Origin: HGM04593 sp045613945
Lineage (GTDB): Bacteria > Bacteroidota > Bacteroidia > Bacteroidales > Bacteroidaceae
NCBI GenBank assembly: GCA_045613945.1
Contig: JAZLBZ010000002.1
Location: 30,019-94,018, forward strand
Length of the DNA: 64,000 bases
Reading direction: 5' to 3'
The notes beneath the pieces are model-generated. The model was not told the origin of the DNA, searched no databases, and worked only from the letters and a program-made list of their open reading frames with translations. Below, piece by piece: positions 33,641 through 42,132 of this stretch. Within the stretch, counting starts at the first letter, position 1; each line of letters opens with the position of its first letter. Position numbers and translations under genes: made by a program.

Positions 33641-35047
33641 TTACTGTTCGGGTGTGAACATTGGGTCCCAAGCCGGAAGCATGATTGGTTTCTGCTTGAG
33701 AACGTCAAGAACTTTTGCGGGAACATATTTTTTGTCCACCACAAGGCGGAACATATACTCATTGAACCACTCGTCGGTCATTATGAGTGTGCCGTTGAAG
33801 CCCGATTTTGCGCCCCAACTGTTCTCTACCTGCCACTTCTTGGGCTTACCGTCGGCGTCAAGGTCCACAGCCATAAGTGTCATTGCGTGCGATGAGCCGC
33901 TGTCAAATGTGATGATGCGCTCGCGCTTGTCCATTCCAAACTCAATGCCAAAAAGTTCCTCGTACTTGAAGTTCGCAAGGTCAAGTGTTCCGCGCTCCGA
34001 GTTCAGGTACTTGCCAACGTCGCAAGAGAAGTACATCATTGTGCTGTCCTTGATTGACGCGATGGCCATAGCCTTGATTTCCTCAATTGGCAGGTTTATG
34101 TATAGCCAGTTATGCCCGTCATATAGGTGGCGGTCATACTCAATCTCATAGCACTTCCAATAGGGGCGTGCAGGGTCGTTCATGAACATTATGTAGTCGT
34201 CCTGCATGTTTATGTTCACGTACTTCTCATAGAAACTCTTTGGAGTGTACTTCTGTGGCTCTTCGCGATACTTGCCGTTCGCATCCTTTGGTGCCCACAT
34301 GAACTCGGTTGGTGGAACACCGTAGACATTTGCAAGCATCTTGTAGACTGTCTTCAACTGCTCTTTCTTCATGTTGAGCAGTTCCTTCTCCTTTGCTCCG
34401 TTCTCATGTGCCTGGCGCAGTTCAATGGCGAACTCGCGCAGCTTGCGTGTGAGCAGTGAAGAGAATGCGCTTGTGTTGTCACTGCTGTAGCTCTCTTTCA
34501 TCACGCCTTTGGGCACAACGCCGTACTTTGCAACGAGGTCGGCAACGCCGGTGAATGTGCCGCCGTCGCTCAATGGGTGCTGCAGCAGCCACTCAACTGT
34601 GCGGTCGTCAATGGGTTTTTTGCGTGTGTCGATGATGCCCTGCAGGAAAAGGTTCGATTTCTCCAACTGGTCGAAGAAGAAGTTGTATACTTGCGAGAAC
34701 TCGAATGCACCAAGATTCTCGCTTGCAATCATCTTTGCGCGCATGACGTTGAGGCCGGTGAAGAGCCAGCAACGTCCCGATGACTTCTGGTTTGTAATGC
34801 CTTTTGATGGCACGCTGTGGCTGAAATAGGTGTCCAACTCATTGAGGTTCTCCTGGTTCAGTGCCAGTTCCTTGATGGGCTGTGAGAGCAGGATGTTCTG
34901 CAGTGCCTTTTCGGCGGTAGTGGGGTTGTAACTGTCGCTGAGTTCCTTGAGCATCTGTGAGTTGATGCCGCCGTTGTTCTGCGCAATGGCGCTTCCCGAC
35001 AGCATGATTGCAACTGCAATACAACCAAATAGTCTTCTCTTTTTCAT
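33641..35047 (-). CDS. Exported C1-family (bleomycin-hydrolase-like) cysteine peptidase
   Basis: 468 residues with a signal peptide (about 1-22, ending SGSAIA-QNN), unlike cytosolic PepC/bleomycin hydrolase. The papain-fold active site is complete: Q87 and C93 in TNQKSSGRCW, His in GSSHAMTLMAV and Asn in QVENSWGAKSG. The insert EFSQVYNFFFDQLEKSNLFL is the family's typical YxxFxD helix. It is likely an aminopeptidase that trims peptides in the periplasm or outside the cell. The C-terminal tail AWDPMFTPEQ extends past the family end that supplies the self-capping residue of PepC. It is transcribed alone, 36 bp downstream of mfd. Confidence 0.93.
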   Translation of the reverse strand: MKKRRLFGCIAVAIMLSGSAIAQNNGGINSQMLKELSDSYNPTTAEKALQNILLSQPIKELALNQENLNELDTYFSHSVPSKGITNQKSSGRCWLFTGLNVMRAKMIASENLGAFEFSQVYNFFFDQLEKSNLFLQGIIDTRKKPIDDRTVEWLLQHPLSDGGTFTGVADLVAKYGVVPKGVMKESYSSDNTSAFSSLLTRKLREFAIELRQAHENGAKEKELLNMKKEQLKTVYKMLANVYGVPPTEFMWAPKDANGKYREEPQKYTPKSFYEKYVNINMQDDYIMFMNDPARPYWKCYEIEYDRHLYDGHNWLYINLPIEEIKAMAIASIKDSTMMYFSCDVGKYLNSERGTLDLANFKYEELFGIEFGMDKRERIITFDSGSSHAMTLMAVDLDADGKPKKWQVENSWGAKSGFNGTLIMTDEWFNEYMFRLVVDKKYVPAKVLDVLKQKPIMLPAWDPMFTPEQ

Positions 35048-35083
35048 TTTGCTATATTTTAGATTATTGTGTATTTTTTTGTT

Positions 35084-38000
35084 CTATTTTAAAATGCAGA
35101 CGTGCCGTTGTACCTCCTCAATGAAAGCAAGCGCCGTCTCTACATTTTTCACGTTTTCAACGGTGATTATGCAACGCCCGTCGCCCTCACGCACCTTGCA
35201 CTTGAACTGGCTGGTGGGTATGTAGCCCATGATGCCGCCAAAGAGTTCGCTTGTGTAGTAGCGCTCGTTACGGGTGTCCACAAGGAACAGGTTCATCCTG
35301 CCGCCTTTGAGGAATATCTTCTCAATGCCCAGTTTCTGCGCCTTGTGACGCAACTGTACAACCCTGATTAGTTCCTCGCCCTCTTTGGGGATTGCGCCAA
35401 AACGGTCCTTCATCCTTGCTCTGAAGGCCTCAATCTCCCGGCTGTCGGTGAGCGAGTCGAGTTCGCGGTACAGCAGTATGCGCTCGTTGCTGTCGGGGAC
35501 ATAGAGGGCCGGGAACAACAGTTCAAGATCGCTCTCTACAAAGCACTCCTTGACGTAACTATCGGCGGCTGTCTCGCTTTCCTCTTGCATGAGTATGTCG
35601 GCAAACTCATCCTCTTTGAGTTCCTGAACTGCCTCGGCAAGAATTTTCTGGTATGTCTCGTAGCCCAGGTCGGCGATGAAGCCGCTCTGTTCGGCGCCAA
35701 GCAGGTTGCCTGCGCCTCGGATGTCGAGGTCCTGCATTGCAATGCTCATTCCGCTGCCCAGGTCGCTGAAACTCTCAATGGCCTCCAGGCGACGACGCGC
35801 GTCGGTGTTGAGGCTCTCGCGTGGCGGCGTGAGCATATAGCAGAAACCCTTGCGCTTGCCGCGTCCCACGCGCCCGCGCATCTGGTGCAGGTCGCTGAGT
35901 CCAAAGTTTTGCGCCTGATTGATGATTATGGTATTGACATTGGGGATGTCTATGCCGTTCTCCACAATAGAGGTGGCTATGAGCACGTCGTGGTCGTGGT
36001 TGATGAATTCGTAGAGTCTCTTTTCAAGCTCTGCAGGCTCCATCTGGCCGTGACCTATGCATACGCGTGCATCGGGTATGTGGCGCTTTATCATATTGGC
36101 AAGTTCCTCCATGCCCGATATTCTGTTGGTGATGAAGAATACCTGTCCGTTGCGGCTCAGTTCAAAGTTTATGGCTTCCTTTATTACCTCTGCGTCGAAA
36201 TTGTGTATCTCGGTGTGGATAGGATAGCGGTTAGGTGGGGGTGTCTGTATGATTGACAGGTCGCGTGCTCCCATTATTGAGAACTGCAGGGTGCGCGGGA
36301 TGGGGGTTGCTGTCATTGTTAGCGTGTCAACATTCACCTTGAACTGGCGCAGTTTTTCCTTTACCGCAACACCAAATTTCTGCTCCTCGTCAATGATTAG
36401 CAGTCCCAAGTCCTTGAACTTGACCTCCTTGCTCGTGAGTTTGTGGGTACCGATGATAATATCTGCCTTGCCCTCCTTTATCTCCTCAAGAACCTTCTTT
36501 GTGGTCGATGCGTTGCGGGCACGGCTCAGGTACTGTACGTTGCAGGGGAAGTCCTTGAGTCTCTCCTTGAATGTGAGATAGTGCTGGTATGCCAATACGG
36601 TAGTTGGGACAAGCACTGCCACCTGCTTGCCGTCTGTGGCGGCCTTGAAGGCAGCACGTATTGCCACCTCGGTCTTTCCAAAGCCCACGTCGCCGCAGAT
36701 GAGACGGTCCATAGGGCGCTTGCGCTCCATGTCTTGTTTCACCTCGTTGGTAGCCTTGAACTGGTCGGGGGTGTCCTCGTATATAAAACTTGCCTCAAGT
36801 TCGTTCTGCAGGTAACTGTCTGGTGAGAAGGCAAAGCCCTCTTCCTTGTAGCGTTGCGAGTACAGTTTGATGAGGTCGCGTGCAATGTCCTTTATCTTGT
36901 TCTTGGTGCGCTCTTTCATTCGCTCCCAAGCGCCGGTGCCCAATTTGTTCACCTGTGGCGCATCGCCCTCCTTGCCCCTGTACTTTGATATCTTGTGCAG
37001 GTTGTGGATTGAGACAAAGACCACGTCGTCGTTCTTGTATATTAACTTTATGGCCTCCTGTGTAACCTCGCCGTTGGGTATGCGCACCAAACCTCCGAAC
37101 TTGCCAATGCCATGATCAATGTGCACTATGTAGTCGCCAATGCCGAACTCCTTGAGTTCCTTGATGGTGAGCGCTGCCTTGCCGTTTCGGGCACGTTCGC
37201 TGCGCAGACGGAAATTATGGAATCGCCCGAACAACTGATGGTCGGTGAAAAGGGCGATTTTTAGCGTGTTGTCGCAGAATCCCTCGTGTATCGTGTGTCC
37301 GATGGGTGTGAACGGAATCTCGTCGCCGCGCTCCTCGAAGATGGCTTTCAGGCGGTCGGCCTGGTGAAGGTCGTCGGTGAGGAACATGAGCCTGTAGCCT
37401 TCACCGAGCAGGCGCTTGAAGTTCTGGCTCACAAGGTCAAAATCCTTGTGAAACAGTGGCTGGAGCGATGTGTCGAACTTGACCTTCGTACAATTCCCAA
37501 TGGATTGCGGGCGCAGTTCCCAGTGTCTGGTTCTCTTGGCATACTGCTCAAGCTCGTCGGCGCTCATGAGTTCCGGCATCTGTGGCAGTGCGTCGTTCGA
37601 CAGCCTTGCCTGCAGGGCAAAGCCCTCGTTGCCAAGTCTGTCAATGCACCCCTTGACAAATGCAATGTCCTTTGTTACAAGAATGGCATTCTTGGGCAGG
37701 AACTCTGTTATTGCAACCGCCTGGCTGCCGCTGAGTTTGGGTACAATAGTGGCCTCGCCGGTGCGCTCCTTTGAGAGTTGGTCCTCTACAGTGAATGTCC
37801 TTATGCTCTCCACCTCATCGCCAAAGAAGTCTATTCGGTAGGGATACTCCGATGAAAAGGAGAAAATATCGATGAGGCTGCCTCGTACGGCAAATTCGCC
37901 TGGCTCGTACACATAGGAAACCTCCTTGAACTTCAGAGCGGCGAGCCTCTTTTCGACTTCGTCGCGGCCAATGCTGTCGCCCACTGCAATTGTGAGGGTC

Positions 38001-38434
38001 TTCTCCTCGAGCTGCTGTTGCGACACCACCTTCTCGGCAAGGGCGTCGGGGTGTGTGACAATGACAAGTCCCTCCTTGCGGCGGCGGTTGGCAAGACGGC
38101 TCATTACCTCGGTGCGCAGAATGCGCTTGGCGTCATCCTCCTGGCCATATTTCATGGCGCGGCGGAATGATGACGTGAAGAAGTGGATGCTGCCATCGCC
38201 GGTAATCTGCATCCTCTCGTGGTAGAAATATCCGGCCTCCTCGGCATCGTTCATCACAACAAGCATTGTCTGCTCAGGGGCACGTTGCTTGAGTCCGCAG
38301 AGTGTCATTGCTGCCGAACTGCCCAATAGTCCCTCGAGGAGAACTCGCTTTTTGCTCCCCTCTTCGCGCAACTGCATCAGGGCGTCAACCCCGGGATGAG
38401 CCGCGTAGATATTTTGAATATCTTTCGCTTCCAT
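35084..38434 (-). CDS. mfd: Transcription-repair coupling factor Mfd
   Basis: ATP-dependent translocase that removes RNA polymerase stalled at DNA lesions and recruits UvrA. I use the ATG at 38434 (MEAKDIQNIYAAHPG); a TTG ten codons upstream is also in frame. 1116 residues. UvrB-like N-terminal module (VRGSLIDIFSFSSEYPYRID), RNAP-interacting CarD-like domain (FGIGDYIVHIDHGIGKFGGL), RecG-like helicase with Walker A GDVGFGKT near 581, DEEQ box (IIDEEQKFG), TMTATPIPRTL, RVGRGKRKGFCYML and the TRCF C-terminal domain. All motifs are intact. Confidence 0.97.
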   Translation of the reverse strand: MEAKDIQNIYAAHPGVDALMQLREEGSKKRVLLEGLLGSSAAMTLCGLKQRAPEQTMLVVMNDAEEAGYFYHERMQITGDGSIHFFTSSFRRAMKYGQEDDAKRILRTEVMSRLANRRRKEGLVIVTHPDALAEKVVSQQQLEEKTLTIAVGDSIGRDEVEKRLAALKFKEVSYVYEPGEFAVRGSLIDIFSFSSEYPYRIDFFGDEVESIRTFTVEDQLSKERTGEATIVPKLSGSQAVAITEFLPKNAILVTKDIAFVKGCIDRLGNEGFALQARLSNDALPQMPELMSADELEQYAKRTRHWELRPQSIGNCTKVKFDTSLQPLFHKDFDLVSQNFKRLLGEGYRLMFLTDDLHQADRLKAIFEERGDEIPFTPIGHTIHEGFCDNTLKIALFTDHQLFGRFHNFRLRSERARNGKAALTIKELKEFGIGDYIVHIDHGIGKFGGLVRIPNGEVTQEAIKLIYKNDDVVFVSIHNLHKISKYRGKEGDAPQVNKLGTGAWERMKERTKNKIKDIARDLIKLYSQRYKEEGFAFSPDSYLQNELEASFIYEDTPDQFKATNEVKQDMERKRPMDRLICGDVGFGKTEVAIRAAFKAATDGKQVAVLVPTTVLAYQHYLTFKERLKDFPCNVQYLSRARNASTTKKVLEEIKEGKADIIIGTHKLTSKEVKFKDLGLLIIDEEQKFGVAVKEKLRQFKVNVDTLTMTATPIPRTLQFSIMGARDLSIIQTPPPNRYPIHTEIHNFDAEVIKEAINFELSRNGQVFFITNRISGMEELANMIKRHIPDARVCIGHGQMEPAELEKRLYEFINHDHDVLIATSIVENGIDIPNVNTIIINQAQNFGLSDLHQMRGRVGRGKRKGFCYMLTPPRESLNTDARRRLEAIESFSDLGSGMSIAMQDLDIRGAGNLLGAEQSGFIADLGYETYQKILAEAVQELKEDEFADILMQEESETAADSYVKECFVESDLELLFPALYVPDSNERILLYRELDSLTDSREIEAFRARMKDRFGAIPKEGEELIRVVQLRHKAQKLGIEKIFLKGGRMNLFLVDTRNERYYTSELFGGIMGYIPTSQFKCKVREGDGRCIITVENVKNVETALAFIEEVQRHVCILK

Positions 38435-38624
38435 TCGTTTCAACCATCGCAAAAATAGCAACAAACCAGCGAAATAATATCAAGTTTTACTTGAATATTT
38501 CACAGCGAGTGCAGTATATTTTCGAACTTTGTCCCAAAAATAACAAATAATATCTATAAATTTCTTAAAAGACTTCATTAATTATTTTATTGTTGTATAT
38601 TCGCGGTAGAAATATGCAGATTTT

Positions 38625-39041
38625 ATGGAGAATTACATCTACAGACTGGAAATGAAGGTGCGCGACTATGAGTGCGACATTCAGGGTGTGGTAAATAATG
38701 CCAACTATCAGCACTATCTTGAGTATGCGCGCCATGAGTTCCTTGAGTATATTGGCGGCAGTTTCTCGCAGATGCACACACAGGGTCTTGACATGATGGT
38801 GTCAAAGATAACCATGCAGTATAAGCGTCCTTTGCGTGGCGGTGATAGGTTTGTGGTGTGCATAGACACAGTTCGCAAGGGTGCAAAACTTGTATTCCTG
38901 CAGGATATATACAACCTTGCCGACGGTGCACTGGTGCTGAAGGGTGAGGTGGATGTCATCTGCCTGAAAGATGGCCGCCTGACACGTGGCGAGGTCTTTG
39001 ATGAAATGTTCGCGAAGTTCGTTGCCAAAAACAATGCTTGA
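38625..39041 (+). CDS. Hotdog-fold acyl-CoA thioesterase (YbgC/4HBT type)
   Basis: 138 residues. The RDYECDIQGVVNNANYQHYL segment (13-32) carries the 4-hydroxybenzoyl-CoA thioesterase pattern, with Asp18 as the catalytic acid. It continues EYARHEFLEYIG and the helix-strand pattern MMVSKITMQYKRPLRGGDRF. It hydrolyses acyl-CoA thioesters, and the chain preference is not readable. A TATATTCG -7-like box lies at 38596-38603. Its end overlaps the next frame, with an ATG 3 bp after the stop. Confidence 0.88.
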   Translation: MENYIYRLEMKVRDYECDIQGVVNNANYQHYLEYARHEFLEYIGGSFSQMHTQGLDMMVSKITMQYKRPLRGGDRFVVCIDTVRKGAKLVFLQDIYNLADGALVLKGEVDVICLKDGRLTRGEVFDEMFAKFVAKNNA

Positions 39042-39043
39042 TT

Positions 39044-39421
39044 ATGGGTTCAGTAGTCTCAATTCTGGTAGTTGGTGCAATATACCTGGTTGTGTATGTT
39101 GTAAAGAGCCTGGGAACTGCTCCGGGAAATGATGGCGGAAAGCCTTTTGGCGAAAGTTTTCCAACGATAGAAATCCTGGAACCGGAGAAGGCTGGCCATG
39201 CGCCGGCACCTGCTTCTGCAGTTGCCGCTCCCAAGCGCCCGGCCCGGAAGCCCGGCCCGCAAAGGCACAGTGTGCAAGGACCGGTGCAGGTTGCAGCACC
39301 ATCGGCTCCCAAAAAGGAGAACCCTGAGCCTGGCAGGAAGGAACGATTGGTAAAACTTGGCAGCAAGTCCGATGCCAAGCGGGCATTCCTGTACTCCGAG
39401 ATATTCAACAGAAAGTATTGA
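39044..39421 (+). CDS. Small membrane-anchored hypothetical protein
   Basis: 125 residues from ATG 39044 (a TTG at 39038 is in frame and overlaps the thioesterase stop). An N-terminal membrane helix (SVVSILVVGAIYLVVYVV) is followed by a linker rich in Pro, Ala and Lys (APAPASAVAAPKRPARKPG). It ends in a short, likely conserved tail, DAKRAFLYSEIFNRKY. I do not recognise a family with certainty. The layout, anchor plus disordered linker plus a short C-terminal motif ending in Tyr, suggests a cytoplasmic tail that binds a partner. It is placed between a thioesterase and an acetyl-CoA hydrolase, whose TTG frame starts at once. Confidence 0.7.
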   Translation: MGSVVSILVVGAIYLVVYVVKSLGTAPGNDGGKPFGESFPTIEILEPEKAGHAPAPASAVAAPKRPARKPGPQRHSVQGPVQVAAPSAPKKENPEPGRKERLVKLGSKSDAKRAFLYSEIFNRKY

Positions 39422-39439
39422 TTGTTAAAGATAATTGCT

Positions 39440-40927
39440 ATGAATTATCCTATTATAACAGCAGCCGAGGCTGCTTGTTACATAAATAATGGGGACGGTG
39501 TGGGAATTAGCGGCTTTACCCTTTCGGGAACGCCCAAGACGGTACTTCCCGAGGTGGCAAAGCGTGCCGAGGAGGCTCATGCTGCCGGCAAGCCATTCAA
39601 GATAAACCTGTTCACAGGTGCATCAACTGGTGAGTCCATCGACGGTATGCTCTCACGTGCACAGGCCTTGAATTTCCGTGCGCCATTCATCTCGAACCCA
39701 ACAATGCGTGAGGCCATCAACAACAAGGAGGTCGTGTATAACGACCTGCACCTCTCGCTTATGGCGCAGGACTTGCGCTATGGCTACTTGGGCAAGGTTG
39801 ATGTGGCTATCCTTGAGGCGATAGACATTACCCCCGATGGAAAGGTGTACCTGACCACCGCCGGCGGTATTGGCCAGACTGTTGCCAACCTTGCCGACAG
39901 GATTATCATCGAGCGCAATACGTTCCATCACACGATGGGGCTGCACGATGTGTATGAACCGCAGGACCCGCCATACCGCAAGGAGATTCCAATATACAAT
40001 GCTGCCGACAGGATTGGCAAGCCATACGTTCAGGTCGACCCAAAGAAGGTTGTGGGCATTGTGGAGGTGTGCTTGCCGAATGAACAGGTTGTCTTTAAGG
40101 AACTTGACCCTGTTACACGCAAGATTGGCGAGAACGTTGTCAATTTTATACTGGATGATATAAGGCGTGGGGTAATTCCTGCAACAGGCCTGCCCATTCA
40201 AAGCGGTATCGGTAATGTCGCAAACGCTGTACTCAAGGCGCTAGGCGACAATAATGAATTGCCGCCGCTTGATCTCTATTCCGAGGTACTTCAGGATTCG
40301 GTTATCAATCTTATGGAGTGCGGCCGCATAAAGGCCGGCAGTACCTGCTCGCTCTCCTTGAGCCAGGAGTGCCTGCAGCATGTATATGATAATCTTGATT
40401 TTTTCCGCGACAGGCTAATCCTGCGCCCGTCAGAGATTTCTAACCATCCCGAGGTTATCAGGCGTCTTGGCCTTATTGCAATGAATACGGCTATCACCGT
40501 CGACCTGGCAGGCTGTGTAAACTCATCGCACCTGTGGGGAACCCGTATTATGAACGGAATTGGCGGTTCCGGTGACTTCGCACGCAACGCCTTCGTTTCT
40601 ATATTCTCCTGTCCTTCAACCCAGAAGGGCGGTACTGTAAGTTCAATAGTGCCAATGGTGACCCATGTTGACCATACCGAGCACGATGTAAAGGTTGTGG
40701 TGACCGAGTGGGGTGTTGCCGACTTGCGTGGCAAGGGGCCTGATGAGCGTGCAAGGCTGTTGATAGAGAATTGCGCTCATCCGGAATACAGGAACTATTT
40801 GTGGGACTATCTGAAAATATCCAAAAAGGCTCATCTGTCGCATAATCTTGCGGCAACTTTCGCAATGCATACCGCATATGAGCGTGAAGGTGATATGAGA
40901 AAAACGGACTGGAGCAAATACCTATGA
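39440..40927 (+). CDS. Acetyl-CoA hydrolase / CoA-transferase family protein
   Basis: 495 residues from the ATG at 39440 (MNYPIITAAEAACYINNGDG). Class I CoA-transferase fold in two halves. The catalytic Glu is E282 in LDLYSEVLQDS. GLPIQSGIGNVANAVLKAL and VDLAGCVNSSHLWGTRIMNG with GGSGDFARNAF form the CoA and substrate sites. The best comparison is to succinyl-CoA:acetate CoA-transferase and acetyl-CoA hydrolase, which link acetate formation to energy conservation in anaerobes. The distinction needs a tree. The next gene overlaps it by 4 bp (ATGA). Confidence 0.9.
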   Translation: MNYPIITAAEAACYINNGDGVGISGFTLSGTPKTVLPEVAKRAEEAHAAGKPFKINLFTGASTGESIDGMLSRAQALNFRAPFISNPTMREAINNKEVVYNDLHLSLMAQDLRYGYLGKVDVAILEAIDITPDGKVYLTTAGGIGQTVANLADRIIIERNTFHHTMGLHDVYEPQDPPYRKEIPIYNAADRIGKPYVQVDPKKVVGIVEVCLPNEQVVFKELDPVTRKIGENVVNFILDDIRRGVIPATGLPIQSGIGNVANAVLKALGDNNELPPLDLYSEVLQDSVINLMECGRIKAGSTCSLSLSQECLQHVYDNLDFFRDRLILRPSEISNHPEVIRRLGLIAMNTAITVDLAGCVNSSHLWGTRIMNGIGGSGDFARNAFVSIFSCPSTQKGGTVSSIVPMVTHVDHTEHDVKVVVTEWGVADLRGKGPDERARLLIENCAHPEYRNYLWDYLKISKKAHLSHNLAATFAMHTAYEREGDMRKTDWSKYL

Positions 40928-41460
40928 ACCGGAAGAAACTTGTAACAGAGATGGGGCGTATTGACCGCGATACGTTTGCCCAGGCCGAGAAACTCCCGTT
41001 GGTGGTTGTTCTTGACAATGTGCGCAGCCTCCACAATGTGGGGTCTGTCTTTCGCACAAGCGATGCTTTTCGCGTGGAGCGCATAATGCTGTGCGGCATA
41101 ACGGCTACACCGCCTAGTGCCGAGATTCACAAGACCGCTCTTGGCGCCGAGGATGTTGTTGAGTGGCAATATTTTGAGTCGACAATGGATGCGGTGGCGG
41201 CATTGCGTGAGCAAGGTTATAATGTATACTCAATAGAACAGTGCCAGGGCAGTGTTGCTCTGCAGGATTTTGTGGCAACTGTGGGTGAACGCTATGCCGT
41301 TGTGCTTGGCAATGAGGTCAAGGGAGTGCTGCAGGCAGTTGTGGATGCCTCGGACGGTGCAATTGAAATCCCGCAGTTTGGTACAAAGCATTCGCTGAAT
41401 GTGTCTGTCACCGCAGGAATGGTTATTTGGGAATTTGCAAAGAAACTGGGACTTGTTTAG
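40924..41460 (+). CDS. TrmH-family (SPOUT) RNA 2'-O-methyltransferase
   Basis: 178 residues, a single SPOUT domain without the RlmB N-terminal domain. Motif 1 is VVLDNVRSLHNVGSVFRTSD, motif 2 AVVLGNEVKGVLQAVV and motif 3 IEIPQFGTKHSLNVSVTAGM. It most resembles TrmH/TrmL-like tRNA or rRNA methyltransferases; the target base is unknown. The ATG lies inside the CoA-transferase stop region. It ends at a strong hairpin shared with the convergent gene. Confidence 0.88.
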   Translation: MNRKKLVTEMGRIDRDTFAQAEKLPLVVVLDNVRSLHNVGSVFRTSDAFRVERIMLCGITATPPSAEIHKTALGAEDVVEWQYFESTMDAVAALREQGYNVYSIEQCQGSVALQDFVATVGERYAVVLGNEVKGVLQAVVDASDGAIEIPQFGTKHSLNVSVTAGMVIWEFAKKLGLV

Positions 41461-41483
41461 TTGAGGTGAAAGGGTAAAGGTGA

Positions 41484-41537
41484 AAACTGAAAGGTGAAAA
41501 CGGAAATCTCAAAACATCCGTTTTCACCTTTCAGTTT
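41484..41537. repeat. Long perfect inverted repeat, probable bidirectional terminator
   Basis: 21-bp arms (41484-41504 with 41517-41537) around a 12-nt loop, built from variants of GGTGAAAACTGAAA. It separates the TrmH gene (stop 41460) from the convergent gene (stop at 41536, so the arm touches the stop codon). The 17-mer AAAGGTGAAAACTGAAA at 41476-41492 recurs at 50514-50530, so this looks like a dispersed repeat recruited as a terminator. Confidence 0.75.
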
Positions 41538-41916
41538 AACCTTGTTGCTCTGGGTTGTTCTTGTAGTACTCGTTCCACTCTTCCAGAACTTTCTGCCAAT
41601 CAACGGCTTCGCCGTCAGCAATGGCTTCGGCCTGTTGTACGGCCTCGTCGTGCAGTTTCTTCTCGGCATGGCGCAGTTTCATCGCCTCAATTGTGGCATC
41701 GTCAAGCACGTGTATACGTCCTCGGCGCAAGCATTCGTCAAGGTCAGCGGGGCCAAAGGCCTGGCCTTGTATATTGAAATCTGAGATATTGAACTCAAAG
41801 ACTGTGCGCAGGGTGTGGCGTATGATTTTTTGCTGTGCACGGTTAGCACGCATCTTGCTGCCGAGCAACTTGCGTATGACATCGAACTCTTTTTGTGAAA
41901 ATTTCTTTCTGCCCAT
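41536..41916 (-). CDS. Conserved hypothetical protein (126 aa)
   Basis: Start ATG 41916 (MGRKKFSQKEFDVIRKLLGS); a TTG eight codons upstream is also in frame. It is basic in the first half (KMRANRAQQKIIRHTLR) and acidic in the second (AEAIADGEAVDWQKVLEEWNEYYKNNPEQQG). There is no signal peptide or membrane helix. The first 80 residues, including FNISDFNIQGQAFGPADLDECLRRGRI, read as a compact helical domain. I do not recognise the function. It is probably a small Bacteroidales-specific cytosolic protein, transcribed alone. Confidence 0.75.
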   Translation of the reverse strand: MGRKKFSQKEFDVIRKLLGSKMRANRAQQKIIRHTLRTVFEFNISDFNIQGQAFGPADLDECLRRGRIHVLDDATIEAMKLRHAEKKLHDEAVQQAEAIADGEAVDWQKVLEEWNEYYKNNPEQQG

Positions 41917-41969
41917 TTTTGCTGTTCTGTTTTCTTGCAACTGTAAAAGTAACTGTTTTTTCTAATACG

Positions 41970-41999
41970 GGCAATAAAAAAGTTCCAGTTTTTATTGCC
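41970..41999. other. Hairpin upstream of the ABC exporter
   Basis: 11-bp inverted repeat GGCAATAAAAA (41970-41980) / TTTTTATTGCC (41989-41999), 8-nt loop, in the divergent intergenic space. It could be an operator or a weak terminator. A TAACTTTG -7-like box for the downstream gene lies at 42082-42089. Confidence 0.45.
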
Positions 42000-42132
42000 G
42001 GGGTGCCTTTGCCGGCATTCATATTTTGTTACATTAACGTTAATTCTTGAATTTATAGTATATTATATAATAAAAAAGACGTAACTTTGCCGGGAAAACG
42101 TTTTTTACATAAGTAAACAAAAACTTTCTTAT

